Source of the DNA: Metallosphaera sedula DSM 5348
GTDB lineage: Archaea; Thermoproteota; Thermoprotei_A; Sulfolobales; Sulfolobaceae
NCBI RefSeq assembly: GCF_000016605.1
Contig: NC_009440.1
Span: forward strand, 806,001 to 870,000
DNA length: 64,000 nt
Reading direction: 5' to 3'
Shown here: piece after piece, positions 53,398-62,480 of the stretch
Layout of the letters: the number at the start of each line of letters is the position of its first letter
Position numbering within the stretch: the first letter of the stretch is position 1
Notes under the pieces: generated by a model
Seen by the model: the letters and a program-made list of their open reading frames with translations, nothing else
Told to the model about the DNA's origin: nothing
Databases searched by the model: none
Program-made: the position numbers and the translations under genes

Positions 53398-53666
53398 TCG
53401 CTACCACCTATAATTTCGTAAAAATCTTGTTTCTTCTTCTCGTGTGACAGATCCTTGGTCATTTCGTTCCATATCTCTATCGTCCTTCTGGCCTCGTCCT
53501 CGTCTATTACTTGTATGGCATAACCTGCATGAACCAGCACGTAGTCCCCTATCTGAGCATTAACCAGTGACAGGAGAATATTGTCCCTTATTGTTCCGTT
53601 TCCGAAGTCTATCTTCCCAAAATCACCTGATATTTCGATAACTTTTCCAGGAAAGGCAACACACAT
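53394..53666 (-). CDS. hypC: HypC (hypCDE operon copy)
   Basis: 90 residues from ATG 53666, which gives MCVAFPGKVIEISGDFGKID with the essential Cys2; a longer frame to 53744 adds a nonsense N-terminus. GGTGAGTGAAATG contains the Shine-Dalgarno and start codon. It is longer than the other HypC because of a helical C-terminal extension (WNEMTKDLSHEKKKQDFYEI). It passes the iron unit to HypD and the large subunit. Confidence 0.93.
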   Translation of the reverse strand: MCVAFPGKVIEISGDFGKIDFGNGTIRDNILLSLVNAQIGDYVLVHAGYAIQVIDEDEARRTIEIWNEMTKDLSHEKKKQDFYEIIGGSE

Positions 53667-53667
53667 T

Positions 53668-53919
53668 TCACTCACCATAGACCGATTTAAGTTCCTCTTT
53701 CTCAGCTTCGCTAAGCTCGTAGAGGGGGAAGTAGTCCTCGTCAAAATATATCATCGGAGCGTGGCAATGTTTAGGCATCTCAATTTCCTTACCGCATACT
53801 TCACATCTCAATATTTCCTTCTTTCTGAAGTTACCCCTTTGAAGGTATTTCATGTTCATTCCACAATGCGTAGGGATCGGAAGTTCGGACTTGCATATAA
53901 TGCATATCAACTTCTCCAT
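53668..53919 (-). CDS. zinc-ribbon-like protein with two copies of a C-x2-C / P-x-H-C unit
   Basis: 83 residues from ATG 53919, preceded by GGTGAGTGAA just as for hypC. Two similar units follow: CIICKSELPIPTHCGMNM and CEVCGKEIEMPKHCHAPM. Each has C-x2-C, then P-x-H-C and a Met a few residues on. This could bind two zinc or other metal ions, including Cu or Ni given the Met and His. The third part is an acidic helix. It sits between hypE and hypC in the same operon, so a metallochaperone or regulatory role in maturation is plausible. Confidence 0.65.
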   Translation of the reverse strand: MEKLICIICKSELPIPTHCGMNMKYLQRGNFRKKEILRCEVCGKEIEMPKHCHAPMIYFDEDYFPLYELSEAEKEELKSVYGE

Positions 53920-53928
53920 TTCACTCAC

Positions 53929-54987
53929 CTAGCATATTCTAGGAACTGGATCCCCTAAGGGTCTTCCAACATACCTGTTTCCCCCGACCACAGTCTCCAT
54001 TATTACCCCCTCTAAATCCTTTCTGACCTCTCCTATTATTGTTGCGTCCTTCCCAAGCGGATCTGAATGTAACGCGTCCATAACGTCCTTAACATATTCA
54101 GGCGAAACTGCTAAGACGGCCTTTCCCTCATTACCCAACTCTAGAACGTCCATTCCTAGAAACTCGACGGCAGCTCTGACCTCATCCTTCACTGGGATGT
54201 CACTCTCCCTTATGAAGATTCCAAGTCCAGACTTTTCCGACCAGTCCTGAAGCAGATCTGCCAGTCCTCCTCTCGTTGGATCCTTGGCATCAGCTATTCC
54301 TCCTACTTCCAGTAGGTTCATGATCATCTTATTGAGAGGGGCAACATCGGACATGACATTTGACTCAAATCCCACTCCTTCCCTTGAAGATAGGACCGCT
54401 ATGGCATGATCCCCAAGGGTACCGGTGACCACAATTTTATCTCCATCCCTAAGGTTAGTGGGAACTAACCAGCGGGAAGGTTGCCTACTTTTCCTCAAGG
54501 TCTCAATGTTGTGATCCAATTGCCTAGGTCTTGTACCTATTCCGGCGGTGTTAATGACAATTTTATCTAAGTTTCCCCTCTCCATGACCTTCGTGTCTCC
54601 AGTAACTACGTGGACGTTCGCTTCCTCAGCAGTCTTCTTAATGCTTTCAACTATCTTCTCCAACATATCCTTGGGGAATCCTTCCTCTAATACTACTCCA
54701 AGACTCAGGGCCTGAGGATCTCCCCCCATCATCGCTATATCATTTACTGTGCCACTCACGCTTAATCTTCCTATATCTCCACCTCTGAAGAAAATGGGCC
54801 TAATGACGAACGAATCCGTAGTGAACACTATTCCATTAACCACGGCTGCATCGTCCATCATTTCTAGTCCCACCTCGCCAAATCCATCATTTAGCTTCAA
54901 AAAGACGTCCCTTATCAGGGAATGCATGTACGTCCCTCCAGCCCCGTGGAGTAGGGTAATTACGTTCTTTCTATCGGGCAGTTCCAT
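53929..54987 (-). CDS. hypE: hydrogenase maturation protein HypE
   Basis: 352 residues from ATG 54987 (TTG 54990 adds one). The PurM-like fold opens LLHGAGGTYMHSLI and FTTDSFVIRPIFFRGGDIGRL with the ATP-binding Asp residues. The C-terminus is PVPRIC, with the terminal Cys that is converted to thiocyanate and supplies cyanide. It is the first gene of the operon HypE-zinc protein-HypC-HypD-aldolase-MIP18-helical protein. Confidence 0.96.
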   Translation of the reverse strand: MELPDRKNVITLLHGAGGTYMHSLIRDVFLKLNDGFGEVGLEMMDDAAVVNGIVFTTDSFVIRPIFFRGGDIGRLSVSGTVNDIAMMGGDPQALSLGVVLEEGFPKDMLEKIVESIKKTAEEANVHVVTGDTKVMERGNLDKIVINTAGIGTRPRQLDHNIETLRKSRQPSRWLVPTNLRDGDKIVVTGTLGDHAIAVLSSREGVGFESNVMSDVAPLNKMIMNLLEVGGIADAKDPTRGGLADLLQDWSEKSGLGIFIRESDIPVKDEVRAAVEFLGMDVLELGNEGKAVLAVSPEYVKDVMDALHSDPLGKDATIIGEVRKDLEGVIMETVVGGNRYVGRPLGDPVPRIC

Positions 54988-55203
54988 CAATAGATAGTTA
55001 ATTTTGAGGATAATAAATGTATATAACCAATGACATACATCTCTTTTTTTAAAAAATATTTAATAAAGAAATGTAACTCTTTGTGAAGGTCATGTCCACA
55101 CCACGGGCAATAATGAATAGCTATACTCAAATATACCGTAGGTGCTACTTTTGACTTCCATCAACGTATAAATAATGGGTAAGTCGATATTTGTTGAGCC
55201 TTA

Positions 55204-56187
55204 ATGGTTTCACCTGTGGTGGGAGCGTATATTTTTTATGTTGTGGGAATGACAGTAATCCTAAGCATATCCTTTGAGAGAGCATATCATAGCGGCGGGT
55301 TGCATTTCTGGATATTAGTTCTTTCCTCCATATCCACAGCCACTTTTCTCGTAACCTTTTCCCTTAGCCTAGTCTCAGTGGCTATTTCCATCATTTTGGT
55401 CGTGATTCCTGTCAGCCTATATAACGTCGGCATGAGGTCCCAGGTAACCAGCGTTGTAGCTCTTCTTACCAGTGAACTTTTAATGAGTCTCCTTTACTAC
55501 GTCCTTCTTAGGGGTCTTGGAAACGCGATAGTTACCCTAAAGGTTTACGGGACAGACATTCCCTCCATCTCCTTTGCTCCCTTGGATGTTATTTATGCAG
55601 TTATTGAACTTGCCAATTCCTTCATGTTTTTCCTTATGATCTTCCCAGAGATAATATATTTCTCTATAAAGAATAAAGATTATTTCCCATTAATTGTATC
55701 ATCATTGGCCCTTGGAGGGCCCAACATAGCCTCGGAAATGACCCATTCAATTCTCCCTCTTCCCTATGATCCAATTAGGGAGGCCAGCGTGTTCATTGCC
55801 TTACTTTCCCTATCGCTTTCTATCTATATTTCCCGCGGGTTTATTACTGGCAAAGTAACCGAGTCCAGATACATGATATTCTTGGCTTCTGATTTTATCC
55901 TAAGTTTAGCCGGAATATTTTATTCAACTACCTTGAATGAGATTCCCTACGGGATGGCCACGTTAGTGACTCTCTTTATGTCGTTTCAGAATCCAAGGAT
56001 AAATATCTCGAATAGAAAGTTGGTGATATTGTTATGTGTTCCACAATATCTGTGGGGAATGGCAATAGCCTATTGGTTCAACTTGACCAACTTAGCGTAC
56101 CTGATGGGAACGGCCACATTCTTGATTTACACTGGGGTAATGCTTGCGGATATGTCATGGAAAAAGATGGGACGTCCAGGTAATTAG
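55204..56187 (+). CDS. polytopic membrane protein of unknown function
   Basis: 327 residues with roughly nine hydrophobic segments, for instance VVGAYIFYVVGMTVILSIS, SLVSVAISIILVVIPVSLY, FMFFLMIFPEIIYFSI and YIFDFILSLAG-like stretches. No family motif was recognised. It is located right after the hydrogenase island but on the opposite strand from hypE and with its own spacer of about 215 bases. It could anchor a hydrogenase, as Group 2e enzymes need an acceptor, but nothing in the sequence shows that. Confidence 0.6.
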   Translation: MVSPVVGAYIFYVVGMTVILSISFERAYHSGGLHFWILVLSSISTATFLVTFSLSLVSVAISIILVVIPVSLYNVGMRSQVTSVVALLTSELLMSLLYYVLLRGLGNAIVTLKVYGTDIPSISFAPLDVIYAVIELANSFMFFLMIFPEIIYFSIKNKDYFPLIVSSLALGGPNIASEMTHSILPLPYDPIREASVFIALLSLSLSIYISRGFITGKVTESRYMIFLASDFILSLAGIFYSTTLNEIPYGMATLVTLFMSFQNPRINISNRKLVILLCVPQYLWGMAIAYWFNLTNLAYLMGTATFLIYTGVMLADMSWKKMGRPGN

Positions 56188-56425
56188 ACGCGAATTTTCA
56201 TGGCAACTCATTCGTTGCTACACCACGGCACAATGAATTATTTCAATAGATGAGATCCAATCTATTATACCAAAAGTTTATAAATGAACTAAAACACGAC
56301 TATGTGATGGTAGCAATAGGTAAGGAATCCAATTCATACCTAGCTCGTTTTAGTTTAATTCAGTTCTTCTTTCTATTAGAATTATATCATCCATTAACAT
56401 GCTCATTACTGAAGTAGGTGATCCC

Positions 56426-57967
56426 ATGAATGTTCAGTGGCTGAAAAGGGAAGTGCTTCACTTTCTGGATCTCGTCCCTATGTCTACCTCCAGCGTCGCC
56501 CCCGCATTTAGTATTGCAGCGGCCTATGGAAGCATGGTGGCGTTAGTGGGTCCCCAGGCCATAATGTCCGTGGTTATTTCCTTTCCGTTTTTCCTTATGG
56601 CGTCTCTCATTTTCAGGAAGCTGAATAGGGTAGCTCCTCACTGTGGAGCCTCATATCATTGGGGAAGCAAGTTCATGGGAAAAAGGTATGGCGGGTTTCA
56701 GTTCTGGATCATAACTCTGGCATATTTCTTGTCCCTACCACCAATCATTATACCTGCGGGGGAATACACTTTGGATTTACTGTATAGGCTAGGTTTAATT
56801 GCAAGGTCACTGGAAATGAGCGTGTTCTGGGACTCGATAGTCGGAATGATTTGGGCAATCTTGGCAGCAATTCCCCTGGTCCTAGGAGTTAAACCTACAG
56901 CTAGAACCACCGAGGCTTTCTTGCTTATCGAATTAATAGTTATGGTGAGCTTCATAGTGATAGGGCTCATTTCTCTCCCTTTTCATACGGTGAATAAAAT
57001 AAATCTCTCATGGTTCTTTAGTGCTAAGGATTTGACTTCCTTACCACTCTTCTTAGGCCTAGCTGCAAGTATGGTCATTGTGGCAACGATTCTAGATGGT
57101 TGGGAGATAGACAGTTACGCATCGGAAGAATCTAAGAGGCCAACTAGCTGGCCAGGTAGTGCTGGCGTGATAGGATTGATCTCAGTATTCCTCATCTACA
57201 TGGTAGTGATGCCTCTCATGACCATAGAAACTCCACTATCTGCAATATCATCGTCAGTAGATCCATTGGCTCGTTGGGCCTCATATGTGATTCCCAACTA
57301 TGCGTGGGCAATGGACATCGCAATAATTTGCTCCACCGCGAGCTCCCTCTGGCTTACTGCCTTCATCTTGAGTAGAGTTTGGTATTCAGCCTCCAGGGAG
57401 GGATTATTACCCTATATCTTTGGAAGGCTAAACAAATATGGAAGTCCGTGGGTGGCAGTGGTGGTGATGACGTCTCTCGAGATCTTAGTCCAAGGAGTGG
57501 AGCTAGGGCTCCCTTCCGTCGATAGTTTGTTCGGAATCGTGCTCACGGGTGCAGGGGCGTTTCTCCTCCTTGAGTTTGCTATGGATTCAATTACAGTCTC
57601 TAAAATAGCATGGGAAGGGAGAATAGAGTGGTATTATAGAATACTAGCTCCAGTCGCAGCAGGAGGAATGCTCTTTATTGTTATTATGGGGATAATTGAT
57701 GCTGGTCCTGCATTTGGAATTCCTGCCGACATCTATGCTTTAACTATCTCAGTTTTAATTGTGATTGGTGGAATTTATTTTTCTCGTAGAGGCAATAGGG
57801 TCAATACCGTGGTTGCTCCTTGGCTAATGAGAGAGGAAAGACAAGGAAGACTACGTGAAAATGATTACATCGATCCACATCTGTCATGCTATTCTCCTCT
57901 ATTCTTACTGATATATTTTCTCAGGATTAAAGCAGAAAACAAGGCTAACAATACAAAAGTTACATAA
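56426..57967 (+). CDS. APC-family amino acid permease
   Basis: 513 residues from ATG 56426, chosen for the AGGTGAT about 6 bases upstream; ATG 56399 adds nine residues. LVPMSTSSVAPAFSIAAAYG is the TM1 region with its helix break, and FPFFLMASLIFRKLNRVAP and GASYHWGSKFMGKRYGG correspond to TM2 and the loop after it. About 12 TM segments are present. Substrate unknown. The 3' end converges with the beta-propeller gene and overlaps it by 79 bases. Confidence 0.85.
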   Translation: MNVQWLKREVLHFLDLVPMSTSSVAPAFSIAAAYGSMVALVGPQAIMSVVISFPFFLMASLIFRKLNRVAPHCGASYHWGSKFMGKRYGGFQFWIITLAYFLSLPPIIIPAGEYTLDLLYRLGLIARSLEMSVFWDSIVGMIWAILAAIPLVLGVKPTARTTEAFLLIELIVMVSFIVIGLISLPFHTVNKINLSWFFSAKDLTSLPLFLGLAASMVIVATILDGWEIDSYASEESKRPTSWPGSAGVIGLISVFLIYMVVMPLMTIETPLSAISSSVDPLARWASYVIPNYAWAMDIAIICSTASSLWLTAFILSRVWYSASREGLLPYIFGRLNKYGSPWVAVVVMTSLEILVQGVELGLPSVDSLFGIVLTGAGAFLLLEFAMDSITVSKIAWEGRIEWYYRILAPVAAGGMLFIVIMGIIDAGPAFGIPADIYALTISVLIVIGGIYFSRRGNRVNTVVAPWLMREERQGRLRENDYIDPHLSCYSPLFLLIYFLRIKAENKANNTKVT

Positions 57968-59025
57968 AAAGGCAGAAACGAAGAGATGACAGGCATTTGT
58001 GGAGATACCGTTGGAGACCTGATTATAGGTAAACTTACGCTCGAGTTTACCTGAGTGGGACACCCCTGCGAGATGATAGCTACGGTTCCATCGAAGAAAT
58101 TACTTACAAAAACGTAATTGCTCACAGGATCAAATACTACATCTACGGGAGTTATTCCAACATTTATTTCTCCGATTGGTGATAAATTATTCAGCACCAA
58201 AACGTAGTCTTGGCCGTAAAGGCTATCCACGGCAGCATATACCAGATCATTATTACTGTCATAGGCCATTCCTTCTATCTTGCCACCGTAAAGCGATATA
58301 TTCCCCACTATATTTAGGGCGAGGTTTATTTCCAAGATGTAGCCGTCTGTTCCCACAAGGATTTCATTCTCCTCTAAAAGGAGAGAGTTTGGGAACGTGT
58401 TCAACTCGAGGGAATAGGTCCTTCCCTGAAAGTTCATGAAGATATATCCTTTATTTTCAGTAAAATTATAAGTAGAGACGAGAATATTACCCGATGGGGA
58501 GACTACCATATCTGTAGGTACTCCAAGGAAATTAAATAACGGAACCAACTTAGTGGAGTTAAGGGCATACACTTCATTCCCTATCGCGATAAAGACCTTT
58601 CCAGTAGTTGGGTCAGTAGCTAAGGCAAGGGGATAAGCGGATACGGTCAGCTGTCGAATGACACTTAGATTCGCATCGCTTATTTCTGTTATGGTATGGA
58701 TTGGAAGCGTGCCACTAGTTACGTATACTATGTTTGTTCTGTTGTCAAATGCTATATATTCCGCCCCACTTACGTTTATGTTTTTAATAACTGATCCATT
58801 GGGACTTAGCACGAATACCGTATTGACCGCAGCAACGAATATTCTCCCCTCATTGTCTGCTACCATTCGAGTGGGAGAAATTTGGGAAAACGTGTTATAG
58901 GGCCCACCATTTTCTATAGTGGACGTTGCCAAATTTACCGTATATTTAAGTACACCAACACATGAAGAACAGGTCAATGAACATGCTAAGAAAAACAAGA
59001 CTAAAAGGGAGCTTCCTACACGCAT
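57889..59025 (-). CDS. surface beta-propeller protein (YVTN/NHL type)
   Basis: 378 residues. The N-terminal SLLVLFFLACSLTC is a signal sequence. Repeats of about 40-45 residues follow, with strands such as EGRIFVAAVNTVFVLSPNGS, TNIVYVTSG and NYVFVSNFFDGTVAII, as in YVTN or NHL propellers. Many N-x-S/T sequons imply glycosylation. The C-terminal FYVTFVLLALFSALILRKYI is a membrane anchor with a positive tail. It is likely a cell-surface binding protein. The 3' end of the gene overlaps the permease gene by 79 bases. Confidence 0.75.
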   Translation of the reverse strand: MRVGSSLLVLFFLACSLTCSSCVGVLKYTVNLATSTIENGGPYNTFSQISPTRMVADNEGRIFVAAVNTVFVLSPNGSVIKNINVSGAEYIAFDNRTNIVYVTSGTLPIHTITEISDANLSVIRQLTVSAYPLALATDPTTGKVFIAIGNEVYALNSTKLVPLFNFLGVPTDMVVSPSGNILVSTYNFTENKGYIFMNFQGRTYSLELNTFPNSLLLEENEILVGTDGYILEINLALNIVGNISLYGGKIEGMAYDSNNDLVYAAVDSLYGQDYVLVLNNLSPIGEINVGITPVDVVFDPVSNYVFVSNFFDGTVAIISQGCPTQVNSSVSLPIIRSPTVSPQMPVISSFLPFYVTFVLLALFSALILRKYISKNRGE

Positions 59026-59037
59026 ATATACATCCCA

Positions 59038-59802
59038 TTAGAAGTCCAACCAGTACTTATCATCCTCTTTAAACTGACGGTTAGGAGCCACTTTCATGAG
59101 TTCACCGTGAAGTTTAGTAACAGTTACTATTACTTGCCTTAGTTGATCTCTCGTTTTCACGTTATCCATTTCAAGTCTTCCGACAAGTGACCTCACTTTA
59201 GATAGGTTATCAGTAGCATCCTTCCAAAACCCTTCATCTGTAGAAACCTGTTCTATTACTCTTTTAATGTCAATGAGGTTAGCCTTCATGAGTATTGCTC
59301 CTATATCGGCGCTGTCTTTATCGGTGGGAAAATGCATCTGAAGTTTCGTGAGAAGAAGATCGGTCAAATTCATCGAAAATTCTTCATTCCAATTAATCAC
59401 GAACTCATGGTTGAATTTTACCCTATCCATGTAGTAGGCCTTAAGTACAAAGCTCTCGTAAAAGAACATTCCAGCAATGTCCCCCATTAACCTCTCCAGA
59501 TGGTAATAGGGGGTCCAGCCCTGCTCCCTCAGTATTTCCTTAAAAACATCTCTATACTTGGTTGGTACTAACACATTAACATCTTGAGGACCGGATTTCC
59601 TGTACAGTTTCAGGAGCTCTACAGCCTCCTTATTGTCCCCAACCCTATGAAATATCCCGATCGAACCATACAGAAGTGCTTTTGCATCCCTTTTTTTAAG
59701 TTCTGAATAGATCCTTTCATAAAGTTTTAGGTACTCTAGAGAAGTACTTTCAAATTTTATCCCCTTCTGTTGACTTACATCGAACGGAGTGATTCCCGAC
59801 AT
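59038..59802 (-). CDS. nucleotidyltransferase-fold protein, possibly inactive
   Basis: 254 residues. AKALLYGSIGIFHRV near residue 40 and PQDVNVLVPTKYRDVF near residue 71 follow the G-G/S ... D-x-D layout of nucleotidyltransferases, but the expected D-x-D is replaced by DVN, so catalysis is doubtful. The rest is helical. It follows the propeller gene with a 12-base gap in the same orientation but with its own start. I do not recognise a specific family. Confidence 0.5.
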   Translation of the reverse strand: MSGITPFDVSQQKGIKFESTSLEYLKLYERIYSELKKRDAKALLYGSIGIFHRVGDNKEAVELLKLYRKSGPQDVNVLVPTKYRDVFKEILREQGWTPYYHLERLMGDIAGMFFYESFVLKAYYMDRVKFNHEFVINWNEEFSMNLTDLLLTKLQMHFPTDKDSADIGAILMKANLIDIKRVIEQVSTDEGFWKDATDNLSKVRSLVGRLEMDNVKTRDQLRQVIVTVTKLHGELMKVAPNRQFKEDDKYWLDF

Positions 59803-60071
59803 TAATCAAATCTTGTATTTCATGATATTAATACTTGTCTACATGATTTCAAGATATTTATGTTAACGATAAAATGGACGTTAAGAATAATGTACAGAGA
59901 TTGCGATTTCAAGCGTTATAAGATCAAGCTTCTCTAAAGAGAATACTTGTACAATGTCTGTAGTATCGACAGGGGTTCCATGTTCATTAATCTTGCGTCG
60001 ATCCTCAAGTTCTAAATCCGAGGAAAGCAAGAAGTAGAAAGGTTTTTATTCAAAAGTTACAGGTTATTTTT

Positions 60072-60482
60072 GTGATATTGGAGTTAAGTGTTGGAACTAG
60101 TCATGACGTTGAATCTCTTAGAATTATACTTTCCGATCCATACTTCGTATTACCTGCAATATTCCCCTCTATAAAAGAATTAAAGATCCTAGGTGGCTCC
60201 TTTCAAGGCTACGCCAACTACTTAGGCATTGAGCACGAAGTTAGCGGAAACATCTATATCTCCAAGAACGAGGTAACCTATCCATTTACTTTGTCCAAGG
60301 GGAAGAATCTAGGTGCGGGTAAACTCACTTTCTATTTGACCCCGGGAAGAGTATTGATCAGGCTAGAATATGAAGGTTGGATGGAAAGGTTAGCCGGGGG
60401 CTTACTGAGAGGATGGGTAAAGAAATTTTCTAATGATCTTGAGGAAAAAGTTAGAATGGAGAGAATTAAAAGGAAAATATAA
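60072..60482 (+). CDS. DUF3211 (STK_08120) family protein
   Basis: 136 residues from GTG 60072. The pattern DPYFVLPAIFPSIKELKILGG, SGNIYISKNEVTYPFTLSKG and AGKLTFYLTPGRVLIRLEYEGWMERLAGGLLRGWVKKF is that of DUF3211, a Sulfolobales protein family with an SRPBCC-like ligand-binding fold. Function unknown. It has no operon partner here. Confidence 0.8.
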   Translation: MILELSVGTSHDVESLRIILSDPYFVLPAIFPSIKELKILGGSFQGYANYLGIEHEVSGNIYISKNEVTYPFTLSKGKNLGAGKLTFYLTPGRVLIRLEYEGWMERLAGGLLRGWVKKFSNDLEEKVRMERIKRKI

Positions 60483-60726
60483 CCAACTGTCCATCAGTCT
60501 TAGATGGAGAACTTTTCTAGCTATGGCTCTCTTGGGCAGGAGGCTGCCGGGATGAGGCATGCTCTATCTGATCATGTTAATGTGTTTATTACGGGATTAC
60601 TTTACTCGTTACACATCTCAACTTTTCTTCAAATCCGATAGGGTTAGTCCTTGTATTAAGGTCAGGGATATATCGCCTAGATATCGATAATGAAAATATT
60701 TAAACGAAGAAATAGATTTATCTTTA

Positions 60727-61995
60727 ATGAGATTTAGGGAGTGGAACGAGATAATCAAGGACAAGAGTCCGTTGAAGGTTATTTACTTTTGGACAGATTG
60801 GTGCGAGGAGTGTGGTGCCCAATACAAGGAGTTAAGCAAGATAGAGGATTGGGAAGGATTTGGATATGCGAGCGTTAATGCTGATGAGAGACCAGACATC
60901 GCCATTAGATATTCGCCACAGATTTACCCCAGCTTAGCCATAGTGACGGAGGGAAATGTTGTGGGTGGATTATACGGTTTCTCCGAAGAGTGGAAGATAA
61001 GAGAGACCCTTCTCATGGCACTAGACCTATCTCTTGGAGGAGGTAAGCTGGTTTCTCCTAAATTTAACAGGGACTTGCGTAAGGTCCCTAGATCTAACTA
61101 TGTCTTGCAAAACGAGAGACATGAGAACATATTAAATGACATCAGGTCTAAATGCATCTCGTTTTTTGACATCTACCAGGGTGGATTTGAAAAAGAACCC
61201 AAGTATTATTTGCCCAACGTGCTTAGGTTTCTTCTCAGATTTAAAGACTCATATTCCATGGAGATTGTAAAATACACCCTCGACGCTGTAATTTACAATC
61301 TTTGGGATAATGGTTTTTATGCGTTCTCTAAAACCTATGACTGGAAAAACCCCTATAAAGTAAAGCTATTAGATCTGAACGCGGAAATGATAATAGCCTT
61401 ACTCGAGACGTTTGCGAAAACCAAGGATACTTACTATCTCGATTACGCTGTGGAAACCGGCAAGTGGCTAATGAGAAGTAAAAAAGGAGACTTCTATCCA
61501 ATAGCTGAAACCTCACAGGGAATGGTTGGGAAACCGCTGTTAACGGTTAACAGCTTAATAGGGGAGGCAATGTTTTACCTATATGAGTTCACGAACGATG
61601 AAAGTTTTAGAGACGAAGCTGAAAGACTATCTTCATTGCTCAAGCCTTCCCACGTAATAGGGGATGGGAATCCATTTCTATTAGACTTAGCGTATCTGAT
61701 CAGATTCCTCTCTTCTCTAGGTAAGGGAAAAGAAGTAGTAAAGGTGGCCTTTGATCAGTTCTTCGGAGGGGACGCGTTTTATGACGTTAGTTTACCTCAC
61801 GCGCTATCAAATGGAATAGGCAGGTTCAAGTTGATAACTGATAATTCTATTTTAGGCCAAGGGTTAGTGAAACTAGGTCTAATGGAACCAGCGAAGCAGA
61901 TAGCTAATTATTTTTCGACTAGATACTGGAATTTTACATATTTCAATCAAGCAGATTTTGGTTTGTTGGTGTGGATGTTGAATGAACATACGTGA
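60727..61995 (+). CDS. thioredoxin-domain protein with YyaL/DUF255-like helical domain
   Basis: 422 residues. Residues 1-105 form a thioredoxin fold with the active site WCEECG (C-x2-C) in IYFWTDWCEECGAQYKEL. The rest resembles the (alpha/alpha)6-barrel of the YyaL / spermatogenesis-associated protein 20 family, shortened by about 200 residues relative to the usual 650. Visible blocks are GGFEKEPKY and LDLNAEMIIALLETFAKTKD, with a typical L-x-x-N-x-x-x-I segment. No cofactor site is clear. The 3' end overlaps the next membrane protein gene by 14 bases, so they are probably co-transcribed. Confidence 0.75.
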   Translation: MRFREWNEIIKDKSPLKVIYFWTDWCEECGAQYKELSKIEDWEGFGYASVNADERPDIAIRYSPQIYPSLAIVTEGNVVGGLYGFSEEWKIRETLLMALDLSLGGGKLVSPKFNRDLRKVPRSNYVLQNERHENILNDIRSKCISFFDIYQGGFEKEPKYYLPNVLRFLLRFKDSYSMEIVKYTLDAVIYNLWDNGFYAFSKTYDWKNPYKVKLLDLNAEMIIALLETFAKTKDTYYLDYAVETGKWLMRSKKGDFYPIAETSQGMVGKPLLTVNSLIGEAMFYLYEFTNDESFRDEAERLSSLLKPSHVIGDGNPFLLDLAYLIRFLSSLGKGKEVVKVAFDQFFGGDAFYDVSLPHALSNGIGRFKLITDNSILGQGLVKLGLMEPAKQIANYFSTRYWNFTYFNQADFGLLVWMLNEHT

Positions 61996-62473
61996 CTTTT
62001 ATTTGATATCCATCATCCTCGGTCAAGTAATATTTACACTTGAAGTCACATTGATCCTGTTTTATCCAAACATATTTGTTTCATTTTTTCAGTATTTCTC
62101 CTTCATTAACTATTTACTTGCATTTTTTATAGACATGATTGTTATTTTAAATTTCTTGCAATTTATCTCATCTAGATTAAAGTATCTACTGATTTTGCTC
62201 TTTGTACCAATATTGGGTCAGTTAACCGAGGCAGGACTGATATATTATTTATCTAAACAGAGAAAAATTGCCCTTACTGCCATATATCTAGCCCTTTTTA
62301 CTGCTGGATTCCTTTCATCCACGTTCCTGCAGGTTCCTCAATCGCTATACGATGTACCTATTTTGAAATCCTTTACTCTAGGCTTGTCCATATCCGATGT
62401 CCTTAACGTACTCCCGTTAATCTATGTTTTCCTTCTCTTCAGAAAATGGAGTAAAGAAGAAATCAAGAGATGA
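61982..62473 (+). CDS. small membrane protein of unknown function
   Basis: 163 residues with four to five hydrophobic segments (IILGQVIFTLEVTLILFY, SFINYLLAFFIDMIVILNFL, YLLILLFVPILGQLTEAGLIYYL, VLPLIYVFLLFRKW). No family motif was found. It overlaps the upstream thioredoxin-domain gene and the following CPBP gene region, suggesting one transcript of three genes. Confidence 0.6.
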   Translation: MNIRDFYLISIILGQVIFTLEVTLILFYPNIFVSFFQYFSFINYLLAFFIDMIVILNFLQFISSRLKYLLILLFVPILGQLTEAGLIYYLSKQRKIALTAIYLALFTAGFLSSTFLQVPQSLYDVPILKSFTLGLSISDVLNVLPLIYVFLLFRKWSKEEIKR

Positions 62474-62480
62474 AGTAGGG

